Shown piece by piece: positions 23,897-31,125 of a stretch of DNA of 55,400 nucleotides. How positions within the stretch are numbered: position 1 is the first letter of the stretch; every line of letters starts with the position of its first letter. Both the position numbers and the translations under genes were made by a program. The stretch comes from Ruminococcaceae bacterium UBA7080 (GTDB taxonomy: Bacteria > Bacillota > Clostridia > Oscillospirales > Acutalibacteraceae): contig DKZG01000010.1 of NCBI GenBank assembly GCA_002493595.1, positions 1 through 55,400 of the forward strand, read 5' to 3'. The notes below the pieces were generated by a model. The model was not told where the DNA came from. It did not search any database and saw only the letters and a list, made by a program, of their open reading frames with translations.

Positions 23897-24688
23897 ATGA
23901 AAACAAAAATCACCGGGGATAAGTTATACTGTCTTATATCCGTTATCATTATACTTGGCGGATATATTATTCAGAGAATACTTCATATCTGCTGCGATAT
24001 CACAAGGACGTTCGCAATTTGTGAAGCTTTGATTTTTACCGTTTTGACAGCGGTCGTATTTTTTCTTATAACCAAATCAAAGGATACATTTTATGCCATT
24101 CTTACGGCCATATTTGGTTTCAGGATGATGCCCCCGTATATAGCAGGCTTGCAGCAGCTCAGTGCACAGGCCAATATTGTTTATTTTATTGTGCAGAAAT
24201 TTTCAGCGGTTATTTTTGTATTTGCACTTATATGGTTTTATAAAAAACAGCAGACAAAAAATATCAAAGCGCTGCCGATTTTGGCTGTTTTGATTATTGT
24301 TCCCTTTTTCATGGAGATGCAGGAGCAGTTAAGCGAATACATAAATCCGATTTCTAACGGTAATATGCTGTACAGCTATTTTTCCGGTTTTATTCTTTAC
24401 AGTACGGCAATGTTTATATTGCTTTTTGTTGCGGCTAAGTCAGACTTTCTCAATTCAAGAATGGTTACGGATTATCAAATAACAGCATTGCTGCTTAATG
24501 CAGGCAGACGTATTTGTGCAGTGGTAATTAATCTTTCACAGGGCAATCATGTCAGCAGAAGTTATTATTGCTGGATTGCTATATATGTATTTTTTATTGC
24601 TGCATTCTATGTGTTGAGGATGAAAAAGCAAAAGCAGGTATTGTATGTTACGTCGGAAAATTCTAATCAAACAGAGAGAAAAGATTAA
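23897..24688 (+). CDS. Polytopic membrane protein of unknown function
   Basis: A 263-residue, highly hydrophobic protein with about seven transmembrane segments and short loops, ending in a charged tail (KKQKQVLYVTSENSNQTERKD). No conserved catalytic or transporter motif is visible, and I recognise no family. It stands alone between two paralogous Pro/Gln-rich membrane protein genes, each with its own promoter. ATG follows AAAGGGGA. Confidence 0.75.
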   Translation: MKTKITGDKLYCLISVIIILGGYIIQRILHICCDITRTFAICEALIFTVLTAVVFFLITKSKDTFYAILTAIFGFRMMPPYIAGLQQLSAQANIVYFIVQKFSAVIFVFALIWFYKKQQTKNIKALPILAVLIIVPFFMEMQEQLSEYINPISNGNMLYSYFSGFILYSTAMFILLFVAAKSDFLNSRMVTDYQITALLLNAGRRICAVVINLSQGNHVSRSYYCWIAIYVFFIAAFYVLRMKKQKQVLYVTSENSNQTERKD

Positions 24689-24731
24689 GATAATTATTGA
24701 ATAAAAAGTGAATAAAAGATGAACAAATATA

Positions 24732-24760
24732 TTGACACATAAATGCGGTAATGATAAAAT
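24732..24760 (+). promoter_or_regulatory. Promoter of the small Pro/Gln-rich membrane protein gene
   Basis: TTGACA (24732-24737), 17-bp spacer, TAAAAT (24755-24760). Confidence 0.82.
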
Positions 24761-24785
24761 ATATTAAAAAAGAGGAGGTTTTATT

Positions 24786-25205
24786 ATGTCAGAAGAAAAC
24801 AACAATCAGTACGAAGTGCCGCAGCAGGATAATCAGCAGCAGTACTATCAGCCACCGCAGCAGCCGCCTCAGGGCTTCAATCAGTTTAATGGCAATATGC
24901 CGCCGCAGGAGGAGAAGGTTAATGTTGGTTTAGCAATTGTTTCTTTCCTTATACCTGTTGTCGGTTTGGTTTTATATCTTACGCAAAAGCAGGAAAAGCC
25001 AAAGACTGCAAAGGCTTGCGGCAAGGCTGCACTTGCTTGTGTAATTATCAGCTTTGTTTTTGGAATTATCAGTGGTGTTGCGTCATTTTTCTTTGCAAGC
25101 AAGGCTGTTGAGGAGTCAGGTGAACTGGATTCAGCATACTCACAGCTTTATGATGATTTGCTTAATGAATACAGTGACGAGCTGACAGAGTCTGCAGCTG
25201 AATAA
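24786..25205 (+). CDS. Small Pro/Gln-rich two-helix membrane protein, paralogue of 22936-23691
   Basis: The 139-residue protein has a Gln/Pro-rich N-terminus (QQQYYQPPQQPPQG), then MPPQEEKVNVGLAIVSFLIPVVG, LYLTQK and KPKTAKACGKAALAC. These align residue by residue with the DUF5067 protein 1.8 kb upstream. The second helix is followed by a short acidic tail instead of a DUF5067 domain. This N-terminal module resembles small clostridial membrane proteins of unknown role. It has its own promoter and terminator and an AGAGGAGG site. Confidence 0.8.
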   Translation: MSEENNNQYEVPQQDNQQQYYQPPQQPPQGFNQFNGNMPPQEEKVNVGLAIVSFLIPVVGLVLYLTQKQEKPKTAKACGKAALACVIISFVFGIISGVASFFFASKAVEESGELDSAYSQLYDDLLNEYSDELTESAAE

Positions 25206-25240
25206 TTTAATTCAGCGTTTCGGCGCATTGAAACATAAGA

Positions 25241-25276
25241 AAAGTCCGAGGTTTTTCATAACCTCGGACTTTTTAT
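25241..25276. terminator. Bidirectional terminator
   Basis: AAAGTCCGAGGTT (25241-25253) pairs with AACCTCGGACTTT (25260-25272), T-run on the plus side. It lies between convergent genes. Confidence 0.9.
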
Positions 25277-25305
25277 GCATACTACAGTGTTCCTCTTTCC
25301 TTTTA

Positions 25306-25710
25306 TCAGTTGAGCGGTGAGTTTTCACCGCTTTTTGGCGCGTTTACATGCACAGTGTCCTTATTCAGTCTCATAATCGGGATAATCAGTCCCGGCATAC
25401 CGGTGAAGGATGAAGCTGTATTTACGATTTGCCTTATAAATGGGAAAAACTGGTCAAAGGACTGCGTGTGAATATCCTTTTTTTCATCGCTTTCATCATA
25501 GGTGAATTCAGCAACGGCTTCAATTTTTATTTCAAACGGATTTAAATCGGCATCTAGTATTCTAAGCTCCATAATACCGATACAGGTTTTGCGGTCATCC
25601 ATATAGTTAACATTATATTTCAACTGATTTTGCAGCTTGAGCTGTGTACCGGGCTTGGCCTTATTCTCAATTTCAAGTCGGTTAACTTTATACCCTTTAA
25701 GCTCTATCAT
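25306..25710 (-). CDS. SecB-like chaperone-fold protein
   Basis: The 134-residue protein shows a SecB-type pattern: an N-terminal LKGYKVNRLEIENK strand, central antiparallel beta region (IGIMELRILDADLNPFEIKIEAVAEF, quoted by ends), and the SecB C-terminal motif FFPFIRQIVNTASSF followed by GMPGLIIPIM. Proteobacterial SecB keeps secretory proteins unfolded; Firmicutes normally lack it, and such SecB-like proteins are often found in toxin or phage contexts. Here it directly follows a GH28 glycosidase gene, only 2 nt away, with its ribosome site inside that gene. Its client is unknown. Confidence 0.65.
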   Translation of the reverse strand: MIELKGYKVNRLEIENKAKPGTQLKLQNQLKYNVNYMDDRKTCIGIMELRILDADLNPFEIKIEAVAEFTYDESDEKKDIHTQSFDQFFPFIRQIVNTASSFTGMPGLIIPIMRLNKDTVHVNAPKSGENSPLN

Positions 25711-25712
25711 AA

Positions 25713-27092
25713 TTATACCTCACTGTATTTAACATTGTTGAATTTATAATCCTTCGTGTTTAGGTCAACTGCGTGGCCGTTGAATCGTATCAGCTCAAGG
25801 TTTTCAACATGTTCAGCGTCAATTGCATGTTTGTAAGTATCGCATATTCTGCCCCAGCTTGATTTCGTTTTTTCAATGCGTATGTTTTTTGCATATCTGA
25901 TAAAAAATGCAGAATTATCATATTCTTCAACGCCCCAGTCAAGACAGGGTCTCAGGTCATAAAGACCGCATGGCCACTTGCTTGTTTTTGTAAGCTCAAT
26001 ACAGCAATTTTCAAAGCTGATATTCTCAATAATATTATCCGCATTTCCGTGAATTAAAACGCCGTTTTCACCTTTGGCTGTAATGTTGAAAAAGCGTATA
26101 TTTTTAATAGAGCCGCTTTTTGTATTTTCATCTCTGTTAAAGGTGCTGATCACAATGGGTTCGGCTGTTCCCCACCAGTCCGGGCAGAAACGACGGGTTT
26201 CAATAATAATATTTTGATATGTGACATTCTCAACACAGCCGCCGTCACGTATTTGAATAGACAATCCTCTGTTTGATTTGCTGATTATGCAGTTTGAAAC
26301 AATAACGTTTTTAAAATTACCCACACCCTCAGTGCCGATTTTTATTGCCGCAGATGTGGAAATGAGCGTACAGCCATCAATGATGATATTTTCACACGGA
26401 CCATATTCAGCGTTTCCTTTTGATGCCTTTAAGCAGATGCAGTCATCAGCACATGTAACATGACAGCCGAGAATCCTTACGTTAGAGCAATGATCCGGGT
26501 CAATACCGTCGCTGTTTGCAACATCAAGGTCATTTAAAATTCTTATTTTATCGATAAGCACATCATCGCATCCGGCCGGATGAAGTGTCCAAAACGGTGC
26601 ATCAACCACTGTAAAATTTCTGAACGAAATATGATTGCTCTTTTCAACATAAATAACGGTAGGGCGTGGATAAAAATCACCTGTTACATAATATTGGTCT
26701 TTACGCTGAACAAAGGCGTGTCCGTTAGCATCAATTGTTCCCTCACCGCTGATTGAGCAGTGATCAGCCTCGTATCCATAAATAAATACAAAGCTGGGCT
26801 TGCCTGTTACCGGATTGCCGATCAGTGCAGTTTTAGGGTCGTTAATCAGTTTATTTGGTCTGATGTAACCGTCAATATTCCCGGTGGCTTTAAGTGTAGC
26901 CCCTTTTTGCAGGTGCAAATCCACGTTGGATCTGAGCCTGATAGACTCCGAATAATATATTCTGCCGCTGGGAAGCACTACCTGACCCCCGCCGTTTTTT
27001 GCGCAGTCATCTATAGCATGCTGAATTGCAAAGGCGTCATTGGTAATGCCGTCTCCCTTTGCTCCGTATTGAATAACATTATAGATTTTCAT
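25713..27092 (-). CDS. GH28 polygalacturonase-family glycosidase
   Basis: The 459-residue protein starts with the pectate-lyase-superfamily opening VIQYGAKGDGITNDAFAIQHA and continues as a right-handed beta-helix. GH28 catalytic motifs are seen: SDGIDPDHC (for NTDG), CADDCICLK (for the DD pair), and SIQIRDGG (for RIK). The usual GHG is replaced by IKIGTEG. There is no signal peptide, so it acts in the cytoplasm, probably on imported galacturonide- or rhamnose-containing oligosaccharides. It starts behind GAGG and is coupled to a SecB-like gene. Confidence 0.9.
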   Translation of the reverse strand: MKIYNVIQYGAKGDGITNDAFAIQHAIDDCAKNGGGQVVLPSGRIYYSESIRLRSNVDLHLQKGATLKATGNIDGYIRPNKLINDPKTALIGNPVTGKPSFVFIYGYEADHCSISGEGTIDANGHAFVQRKDQYYVTGDFYPRPTVIYVEKSNHISFRNFTVVDAPFWTLHPAGCDDVLIDKIRILNDLDVANSDGIDPDHCSNVRILGCHVTCADDCICLKASKGNAEYGPCENIIIDGCTLISTSAAIKIGTEGVGNFKNVIVSNCIISKSNRGLSIQIRDGGCVENVTYQNIIIETRRFCPDWWGTAEPIVISTFNRDENTKSGSIKNIRFFNITAKGENGVLIHGNADNIIENISFENCCIELTKTSKWPCGLYDLRPCLDWGVEEYDNSAFFIRYAKNIRIEKTKSSWGRICDTYKHAIDAEHVENLELIRFNGHAVDLNTKDYKFNNVKYSEV

Positions 27093-27124
27093 ATATTAAA
27101 CCTCAGAATTATCTTATTTTTTTT

Positions 27125-27153
27125 ATCATATCATAAATAATATAGCTTTACAA
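27125..27153 (-). promoter_or_regulatory. Promoter of the GH28 operon
   Basis: On the minus strand: TTGTAA (27153-27148), 17-bp spacer, TATGAT (27130-27125). Confidence 0.55.
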
Positions 27154-27211
27154 CTGAAATAATAACTAAAATTTTCACGTATTATACAGGTAATTTCCGC
27201 TAATAATTGCA

Positions 27212-27240
27212 TTGACATTGACTATGGCTTATAATATAAT
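27212..27240 (+). promoter_or_regulatory. Promoter of purA
   Basis: TTGACA (27212-27217), 17-bp spacer, TATAAT (27235-27240): a full consensus promoter, start near 27247. Confidence 0.9.
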
Positions 27241-27245
27241 TAATT

Positions 27246-27295
27246 AAGGGCAACGGTGTCGGTTAACTGCCGGCTGTGGCTCTTAGTTTTTTCTT
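27246..27295 (+). promoter_or_regulatory. purA leader hairpin followed by a T-run (possible attenuator)
   Basis: AGGGC, CGG and TCGG pair in order with CCGG, CTG and GCTCT across a TTAACTG loop, with two small symmetric internal loops. A TTTTTT-C-TTT tract follows immediately and then the ribosome site. It looks like a weak intrinsic terminator in the 5' leader. It has none of the conserved elements of the purine riboswitch. Confidence 0.4.
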
Positions 27296-27314
27296 TGAAA
27301 TAGGAGATTATGCA

Positions 27315-28595
27315 ATGGTAAGAGCAATTGTAGGTGCAAACTGGGGAGACGAAGGCAAGGGTAAAATTACCGATATGTTTGCAGGTCAGAGTGATATCGT
27401 TATTCGTTTTCAGGGCGGTGCTAACGCAGGACACACGATTATCAATGAGCACGGCAGATTTGCTTTTCATCTTATGCCGTCGGGTGTCTGCTATAACCAT
27501 ACCACCTGCATTATAGGTAACGGTGTGGCACTTGATATCAATAAGTTTTTTAATGAACTTGAGGATGTTAAAAAAGCAGGGCTTAATCCGAATCTTTTGG
27601 TAAGCGAAAGGGCTCAGATACTTATGCCTTATCATATTCTGCTTGATGAATACGAGGAGGAAAGACTCGGCAAAAATGCTTTTGGGTCGACCAAGTCCGG
27701 TATTGCTCCGTTTTTCAGTGACAAATATGCTAAAATCGGTATTCAGGTAAATGAGCTTTTTGATGATGAAACCCTTAAGGCTAAAATCAAGAATATCTGC
27801 ACCCTTAAAAATCTTACCTTGAAATATGTTTATAATAAGCCGCTTCTCGATGAGCAGGAGCTTTATAATACCTGTATAGAATACAGAGAGAAAATTGCAC
27901 CTTATGTTTGTGACACACATACCTATCTTATGAATGCACTTAAGGAAGGCAAAAATATTCTTCTTGAGGGTCAGCTTGGTACACTTAAGGACCCGGATTT
28001 CGGCATTTATCCTATGGTTACGTCATCATCAACATTGGCCGGCTACGGTGCTGTAGGTGCCGGTGTGCCTCCGCACAGTATTGAGGATGTTGTGGTTGTT
28101 ACAAAAGCATACTCCTCTGCAGTGGGCGCCGGTGAATTTGTATCGGAAATTCTTGACGAGAAGGAAGCACAGGAACTTCGTATTCACGGCGGTGATAAGG
28201 GTGAATTCGGTGCAACAACAGGCAGACCGAGACGTGTGGGTTGGTTTGACTGCGTTGCTACTCGTTATGGTGTATCCTGTCAGGGAGCAACTCAGGTTGT
28301 GATGACAGCGCTTGACTGCCTTTCCTATTTAGAGGAAATTAAAATCTGCACGGGCTACGAGCTTGACGGAAAAATTATTAACGATTTCCCCACAACGCCC
28401 GATCTTAAGAGATGCAGACCTGTTCTCAAAACAATGAAGGGCTGGCACTGCGATATACGCGGTATCAGGGATTATAACGAGCTTCCGCAGGAAACAAAGG
28501 ACTATGTTGAATTTATTGAAAGTGAGCTTGGTTACCCGATTACAATGGTTTCAAACGGACCGGAAAGAGAAGCGATTATTTATCGCAATAAATAA
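27315..28595 (+). CDS. purA: Adenylosuccinate synthase
   Basis: The 426-residue enzyme converts IMP, aspartate and GTP to adenylosuccinate, the first step from IMP to AMP. It has the GTP-binding loop NWGDEGKGKITD (residues 9-20), FQGGANAGHTI, GIAPFFSDKYA, EGQLGTLKDPDFG, TTGRPRRVGWFD and the typical C-terminal SNGPERE. Length is standard. The start is ATG 27315 behind TAGGAGA. It is a single gene with its own promoter, leader hairpin and terminator; other purine genes (guaA and AICAR transformylase) lie elsewhere in the window. Confidence 0.97.
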   Translation: MVRAIVGANWGDEGKGKITDMFAGQSDIVIRFQGGANAGHTIINEHGRFAFHLMPSGVCYNHTTCIIGNGVALDINKFFNELEDVKKAGLNPNLLVSERAQILMPYHILLDEYEEERLGKNAFGSTKSGIAPFFSDKYAKIGIQVNELFDDETLKAKIKNICTLKNLTLKYVYNKPLLDEQELYNTCIEYREKIAPYVCDTHTYLMNALKEGKNILLEGQLGTLKDPDFGIYPMVTSSSTLAGYGAVGAGVPPHSIEDVVVVTKAYSSAVGAGEFVSEILDEKEAQELRIHGGDKGEFGATTGRPRRVGWFDCVATRYGVSCQGATQVVMTALDCLSYLEEIKICTGYELDGKIINDFPTTPDLKRCRPVLKTMKGWHCDIRGIRDYNELPQETKDYVEFIESELGYPITMVSNGPEREAIIYRNK

Positions 28596-28686
28596 TATTA
28601 CTTATTAAAAGATTAAAAATGTCCCTCATATCTGAGGTTTGATAACAAATATTGTTGAAAATCGTGGCTTTCAGCTATAATTACCT

Positions 28687-28725
28687 AAAAAATACATAAG
28701 GCTTGTGCCTTATGTATTTTTTGCT
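28687..28725. terminator. purA terminator; first copy of a repeated hairpin
   Basis: A 16-bp perfect stem, AAAAAATACATAAGGC (28687-28702) with its complement (28707-28722), loop TTGT. The same sequence, one base different, recurs at 37240-37285. Confidence 0.85.
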
Positions 28726-28777
28726 TTATTCTAATTTGAAATTCAGCGATTTTAAGCGTTTTGCAGTTTTTCAACAA

Positions 28778-28806
28778 AAAAAGCACCCATATATATGGGT
28801 GCTTTT
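28778..28806 (-). terminator. Terminator of the tRNA-Ser gene
   Basis: Read from the tRNA, AAAAGCACCCATA (28806-28794) pairs with TATGGGTGCTTTT (28791-28779), followed by more Ts. It begins 3 nt after the tRNA. Confidence 0.88.
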
Positions 28807-28808
28807 AC

Positions 28809-28899
28809 TGGCGCAGTGGGTGGGATTCGAACCCACGGGTGCACGAAGCACACGATAGATTTCGAGTCTATGCCGTTATGACCACTTCGGTACCACTGC
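28809..28899 (-). tRNA. tRNA-Ser (CGA)
   Basis: A 91-nt class II tRNA. The acceptor stem GCAGTGG/CCACTGC, discriminator G and encoded CCA (28811-28809) are visible. The anticodon loop CTCGAAA has anticodon CGA (28864-28862) on a TAGA/TCTA stem. A long variable arm with a TTC loop and the T-arm GTGGG-TTCGAAT-CCCAC complete it. It reads the serine codon UCG. Confidence 0.96.
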
Positions 28900-28951
28900 A
28901 AATTTATATTGCCTGTTGATTTTATCACTTTATATTCCTTTTGTCAATGTG

Positions 28952-28980
28952 TTGAAAGCAAGTATGTTTTGTGATAAAAT
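28952..28980 (+). promoter_or_regulatory. Promoter of hisH-hisF-trmO
   Basis: TTGAAA (28952-28957), 17-bp spacer, TAAAAT (28975-28980). Confidence 0.75.
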
Positions 28981-29008
28981 GTTTTTATTATAAATCACGG
29001 AGAAAATT

Positions 29009-29620
29009 ATGGTAGCTATTATTGATTACGGTGCCGGCAATCTTTCCAGCGTTAAAAAGGCGCTCGATTACCTTGGTGCTGAAAGTGAAATTACACAGGA
29101 CAGAGAAAAAATTATGTCTGCCTCGCATGTTATTCTTCCGGGTGTCGGTTCCTTTGCCGATGCGATGAACTCTATGCGGGAGCGCGGGCTTGTTGAAATT
29201 GTTAAGGAGGCAGCATTAAGCGGAAAGCCGTTTTTGGGCATTTGCCTTGGCTTGCAGCTTCTTTTTGATGAAAGTGAGGAAAGTCCCGGGGTAAAAGGAC
29301 TTGGTCTTCTTAAGGGTAAAATTGTTCAAATTCCAAAAAAAGACGAGCTGAAGGTTCCGCATATTGGCTGGAATTCGGTATGTTTTAAGCAAAAAAACGG
29401 TATATTTGCCGGACTTGAGGAAAACAGTTATTTTTATTTTGTGCATTCTTTTTATCTTAAGGATGCAGATAAGGAGGATGTTGCTGCTGTTACCTGCTAT
29501 GGTGTGAATATTGAATGTGCTGTGCAGCGCGGCAATCTTTGTGCTGTTCAGTTTCATCCTGAAAAAAGCAGCAAAGCAGGCTTGAGACTTCTTAGAAACT
29601 TTCTTTCCATGGAGGTATAA
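29009..29620 (+). CDS. hisH: Imidazole glycerol phosphate synthase, glutamine amidotransferase subunit
   Basis: This 203-residue class I amidotransferase releases ammonia from glutamine for HisF. It shows IDYGAGNLSSVKKAL at the start, the PGVGSF oxyanion strand, the nucleophile C79 in GICLGLQLLFDES, the VPHIGWN motif and the catalytic His-Glu in QFHPEKS near 185. It is followed at 3 nt by hisF, its partner. The rest of the histidine pathway is not in the window. Ribosome site CGGAGA. Confidence 0.97.
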   Translation: MVAIIDYGAGNLSSVKKALDYLGAESEITQDREKIMSASHVILPGVGSFADAMNSMRERGLVEIVKEAALSGKPFLGICLGLQLLFDESEESPGVKGLGLLKGKIVQIPKKDELKVPHIGWNSVCFKQKNGIFAGLEENSYFYFVHSFYLKDADKEDVAAVTCYGVNIECAVQRGNLCAVQFHPEKSSKAGLRLLRNFLSMEV

Positions 29621-29623
29621 AAT

Positions 29624-30382
29624 ATGTATGCAAAAAGGATTATTCCTTGCCTTGATGTGAAAAACGGCAGGGTAGTTAAGGGTGTTTCCTTTGTGGATTT
29701 AAGAGATGCCGGTGACCCTGTTGCATGTGCTGCTGCCTATGACAGACAGGGTGCAGATGAACTTGTTTTGCTTGACATAACAGCGACTCATGAGGGAAGG
29801 AGCACGATGCTTGATATTGTAAGGCGTGTTGCAGAAACTGTTTTTATTCCTTTCACAGTGGGAGGAGGAATTAAGACAGTTGATGATTTTAAAGAATTGC
29901 TGCGCGCCGGTGCGGATAAGATTTCGGTTAATTCGGCTGCAGTCAGAAATCCTGATTTAATCAATAGCGCGTCATATAAATTCGGAGCGCAGTGTGTTGT
30001 GTGTGCAATTGATGCTAAGAGAACAGCTGAAGGCAGCTGGGAAGTATATCTTAACGGCGGGCGTATTCCTACCGGGATTGATGCGGTAAAATGGGCAGCA
30101 GATGCTGAAAAACGCGGTGCAGGTGAAATTCTTCTTACATCTATGGATTGTGACGGCCGGAAAAGCGGATATGATATTGAACTCACAAAAGCTGTAAGTG
30201 AAAATGTAGGAATTCCTGTTATTGCTTCAGGCGGAGCAGGAAAAGCAGAGCATTTTTATGATGCCTTTACGCAAGGTAAAGCAGATGCAGTTCTTGCTGC
30301 AAGTTTATTTCATTTTAATGAGCTGCCTGTACCGGAGCTGAAAAAATATCTGAATAATAAAGATATACCCGTTAGGCTGTAG
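29624..30382 (+). CDS. hisF: Imidazole glycerol phosphate synthase, cyclase subunit
   Basis: A 252-residue (beta/alpha)8 barrel that uses HisH-derived ammonia to make imidazole glycerol phosphate and AICAR in histidine synthesis. The catalytic D11 lies in RIIPCLDVKNGRVVKG, the second Asp in CVVCAIDAKR near 130, and phosphate-binding loops GGGIKT and ASGGAG are present. AICAR produced here re-enters purine synthesis through the transformylase encoded at 47575. GGAGG ribosome site inside the end of hisH. Confidence 0.97.
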   Translation: MYAKRIIPCLDVKNGRVVKGVSFVDLRDAGDPVACAAAYDRQGADELVLLDITATHEGRSTMLDIVRRVAETVFIPFTVGGGIKTVDDFKELLRAGADKISVNSAAVRNPDLINSASYKFGAQCVVCAIDAKRTAEGSWEVYLNGGRIPTGIDAVKWAADAEKRGAGEILLTSMDCDGRKSGYDIELTKAVSENVGIPVIASGGAGKAEHFYDAFTQGKADAVLAASLFHFNELPVPELKKYLNNKDIPVRL

Positions 30383-30385
30383 CAT

Positions 30386-31063
30386 ATGATGAAAATAATT
30401 GCGAAAATTAAAACCGATATGCCTGATAAGTTTGGTGTTCCGCGGCAAAGCGGCATTGTTGAAGGGCTGAGCGGAAAAATTGTTTTTGAACCTGAATATA
30501 GGGTCAGAGAAGCTCTTACAGGGATTGAGGAATTCTCTCACCTATGGCTGCTGTGGCAGTTCAGCGAGAGTATGCGTGACGATTGGTCACCTACTGTCAG
30601 ACCGCCGCGCCTAAACGGAAATAAACGCATGGGGGTATTTGCCACTCGTTCACCTTACAGGCCTAATCCTATTGGTATGTCCTGTGTTAAGCTTGAAAGG
30701 GTCGAATTTACAAAGCATACCGGACCTGTTATTTATGTCAGCGGTGTGGATATGATTGATGGTACACCAATATATGACATAAAACCGTATATAACCTATA
30801 CTGACAGCAGACCCAATGCACTTCAGGGCTTTGCGGAGAATTATAAAAATTATGCACTGGAAGTGGATTTTCCCAAGGTGCTTATTGATAAAATACCGCC
30901 TGCTAAGCAAGCAGGGCTTTTGGGTATTTTGCGCCATGATCCACGCCCGTCTTATCAGGATTTGCCTGATAGGATTTATGGGGTTAAGTATTTGAGCTTT
31001 GATATTCATTTTAAAGTGAGAAATGGTGTTTTAACGGTTATTGATGTTATTTCATTGGTATAG
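30386..31063 (+). CDS. trmO: tRNA (N6-threonylcarbamoyladenosine(37)-N6)-methyltransferase TrmO family
   Basis: The 225-residue protein has the TrmO/TsaA (UPF0066) motifs: PRQSGIVEGLSGKIVFEP, FSHLWLLWQF, MGVFATRSPYRPNPIGMS, and DMIDGTPIYDIKPY. These SAM-dependent enzymes methylate t6A37 in ACY-decoding tRNAs. It starts 3 nt after hisF, with two adjacent ATGs (30386 and 30389) and no clear ribosome site, so it is probably translated by coupling. There is no pathway link to histidine; it is likely co-transcribed for position only. Confidence 0.92.
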   Translation: MMKIIAKIKTDMPDKFGVPRQSGIVEGLSGKIVFEPEYRVREALTGIEEFSHLWLLWQFSESMRDDWSPTVRPPRLNGNKRMGVFATRSPYRPNPIGMSCVKLERVEFTKHTGPVIYVSGVDMIDGTPIYDIKPYITYTDSRPNALQGFAENYKNYALEVDFPKVLIDKIPPAKQAGLLGILRHDPRPSYQDLPDRIYGVKYLSFDIHFKVRNGVLTVIDVISLV

Positions 31064-31088
31064 AGTTTTCATTAAACAGTATAAAACA

Positions 31089-31117
31089 AAAAAGGGGGAG
31101 CAAGGCTCCCCCTTTTT
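31089..31117. terminator. Bidirectional terminator
   Basis: AAAAAGGGGGAGC (31089-31101) pairs with GCTCCCCCTTTTT (31105-31117), 3-nt loop. Shared by trmO and the convergent aspartokinase operon. Confidence 0.92.
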
Positions 31118-31125
31118 AGGTTTTA

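Noticed and set aside
27218..27300. Purine riboswitch before purA, or before guaA (41580-41685)
   Set aside because: Neither leader contains the conserved purine-riboswitch junction elements; guaA's leader is too short.
27240..27920. Long open frame (226 codons) antisense to purA
   Set aside because: It lies fully opposite a clear purA frame and shows no family motif or ribosome site; it follows from codon bias.
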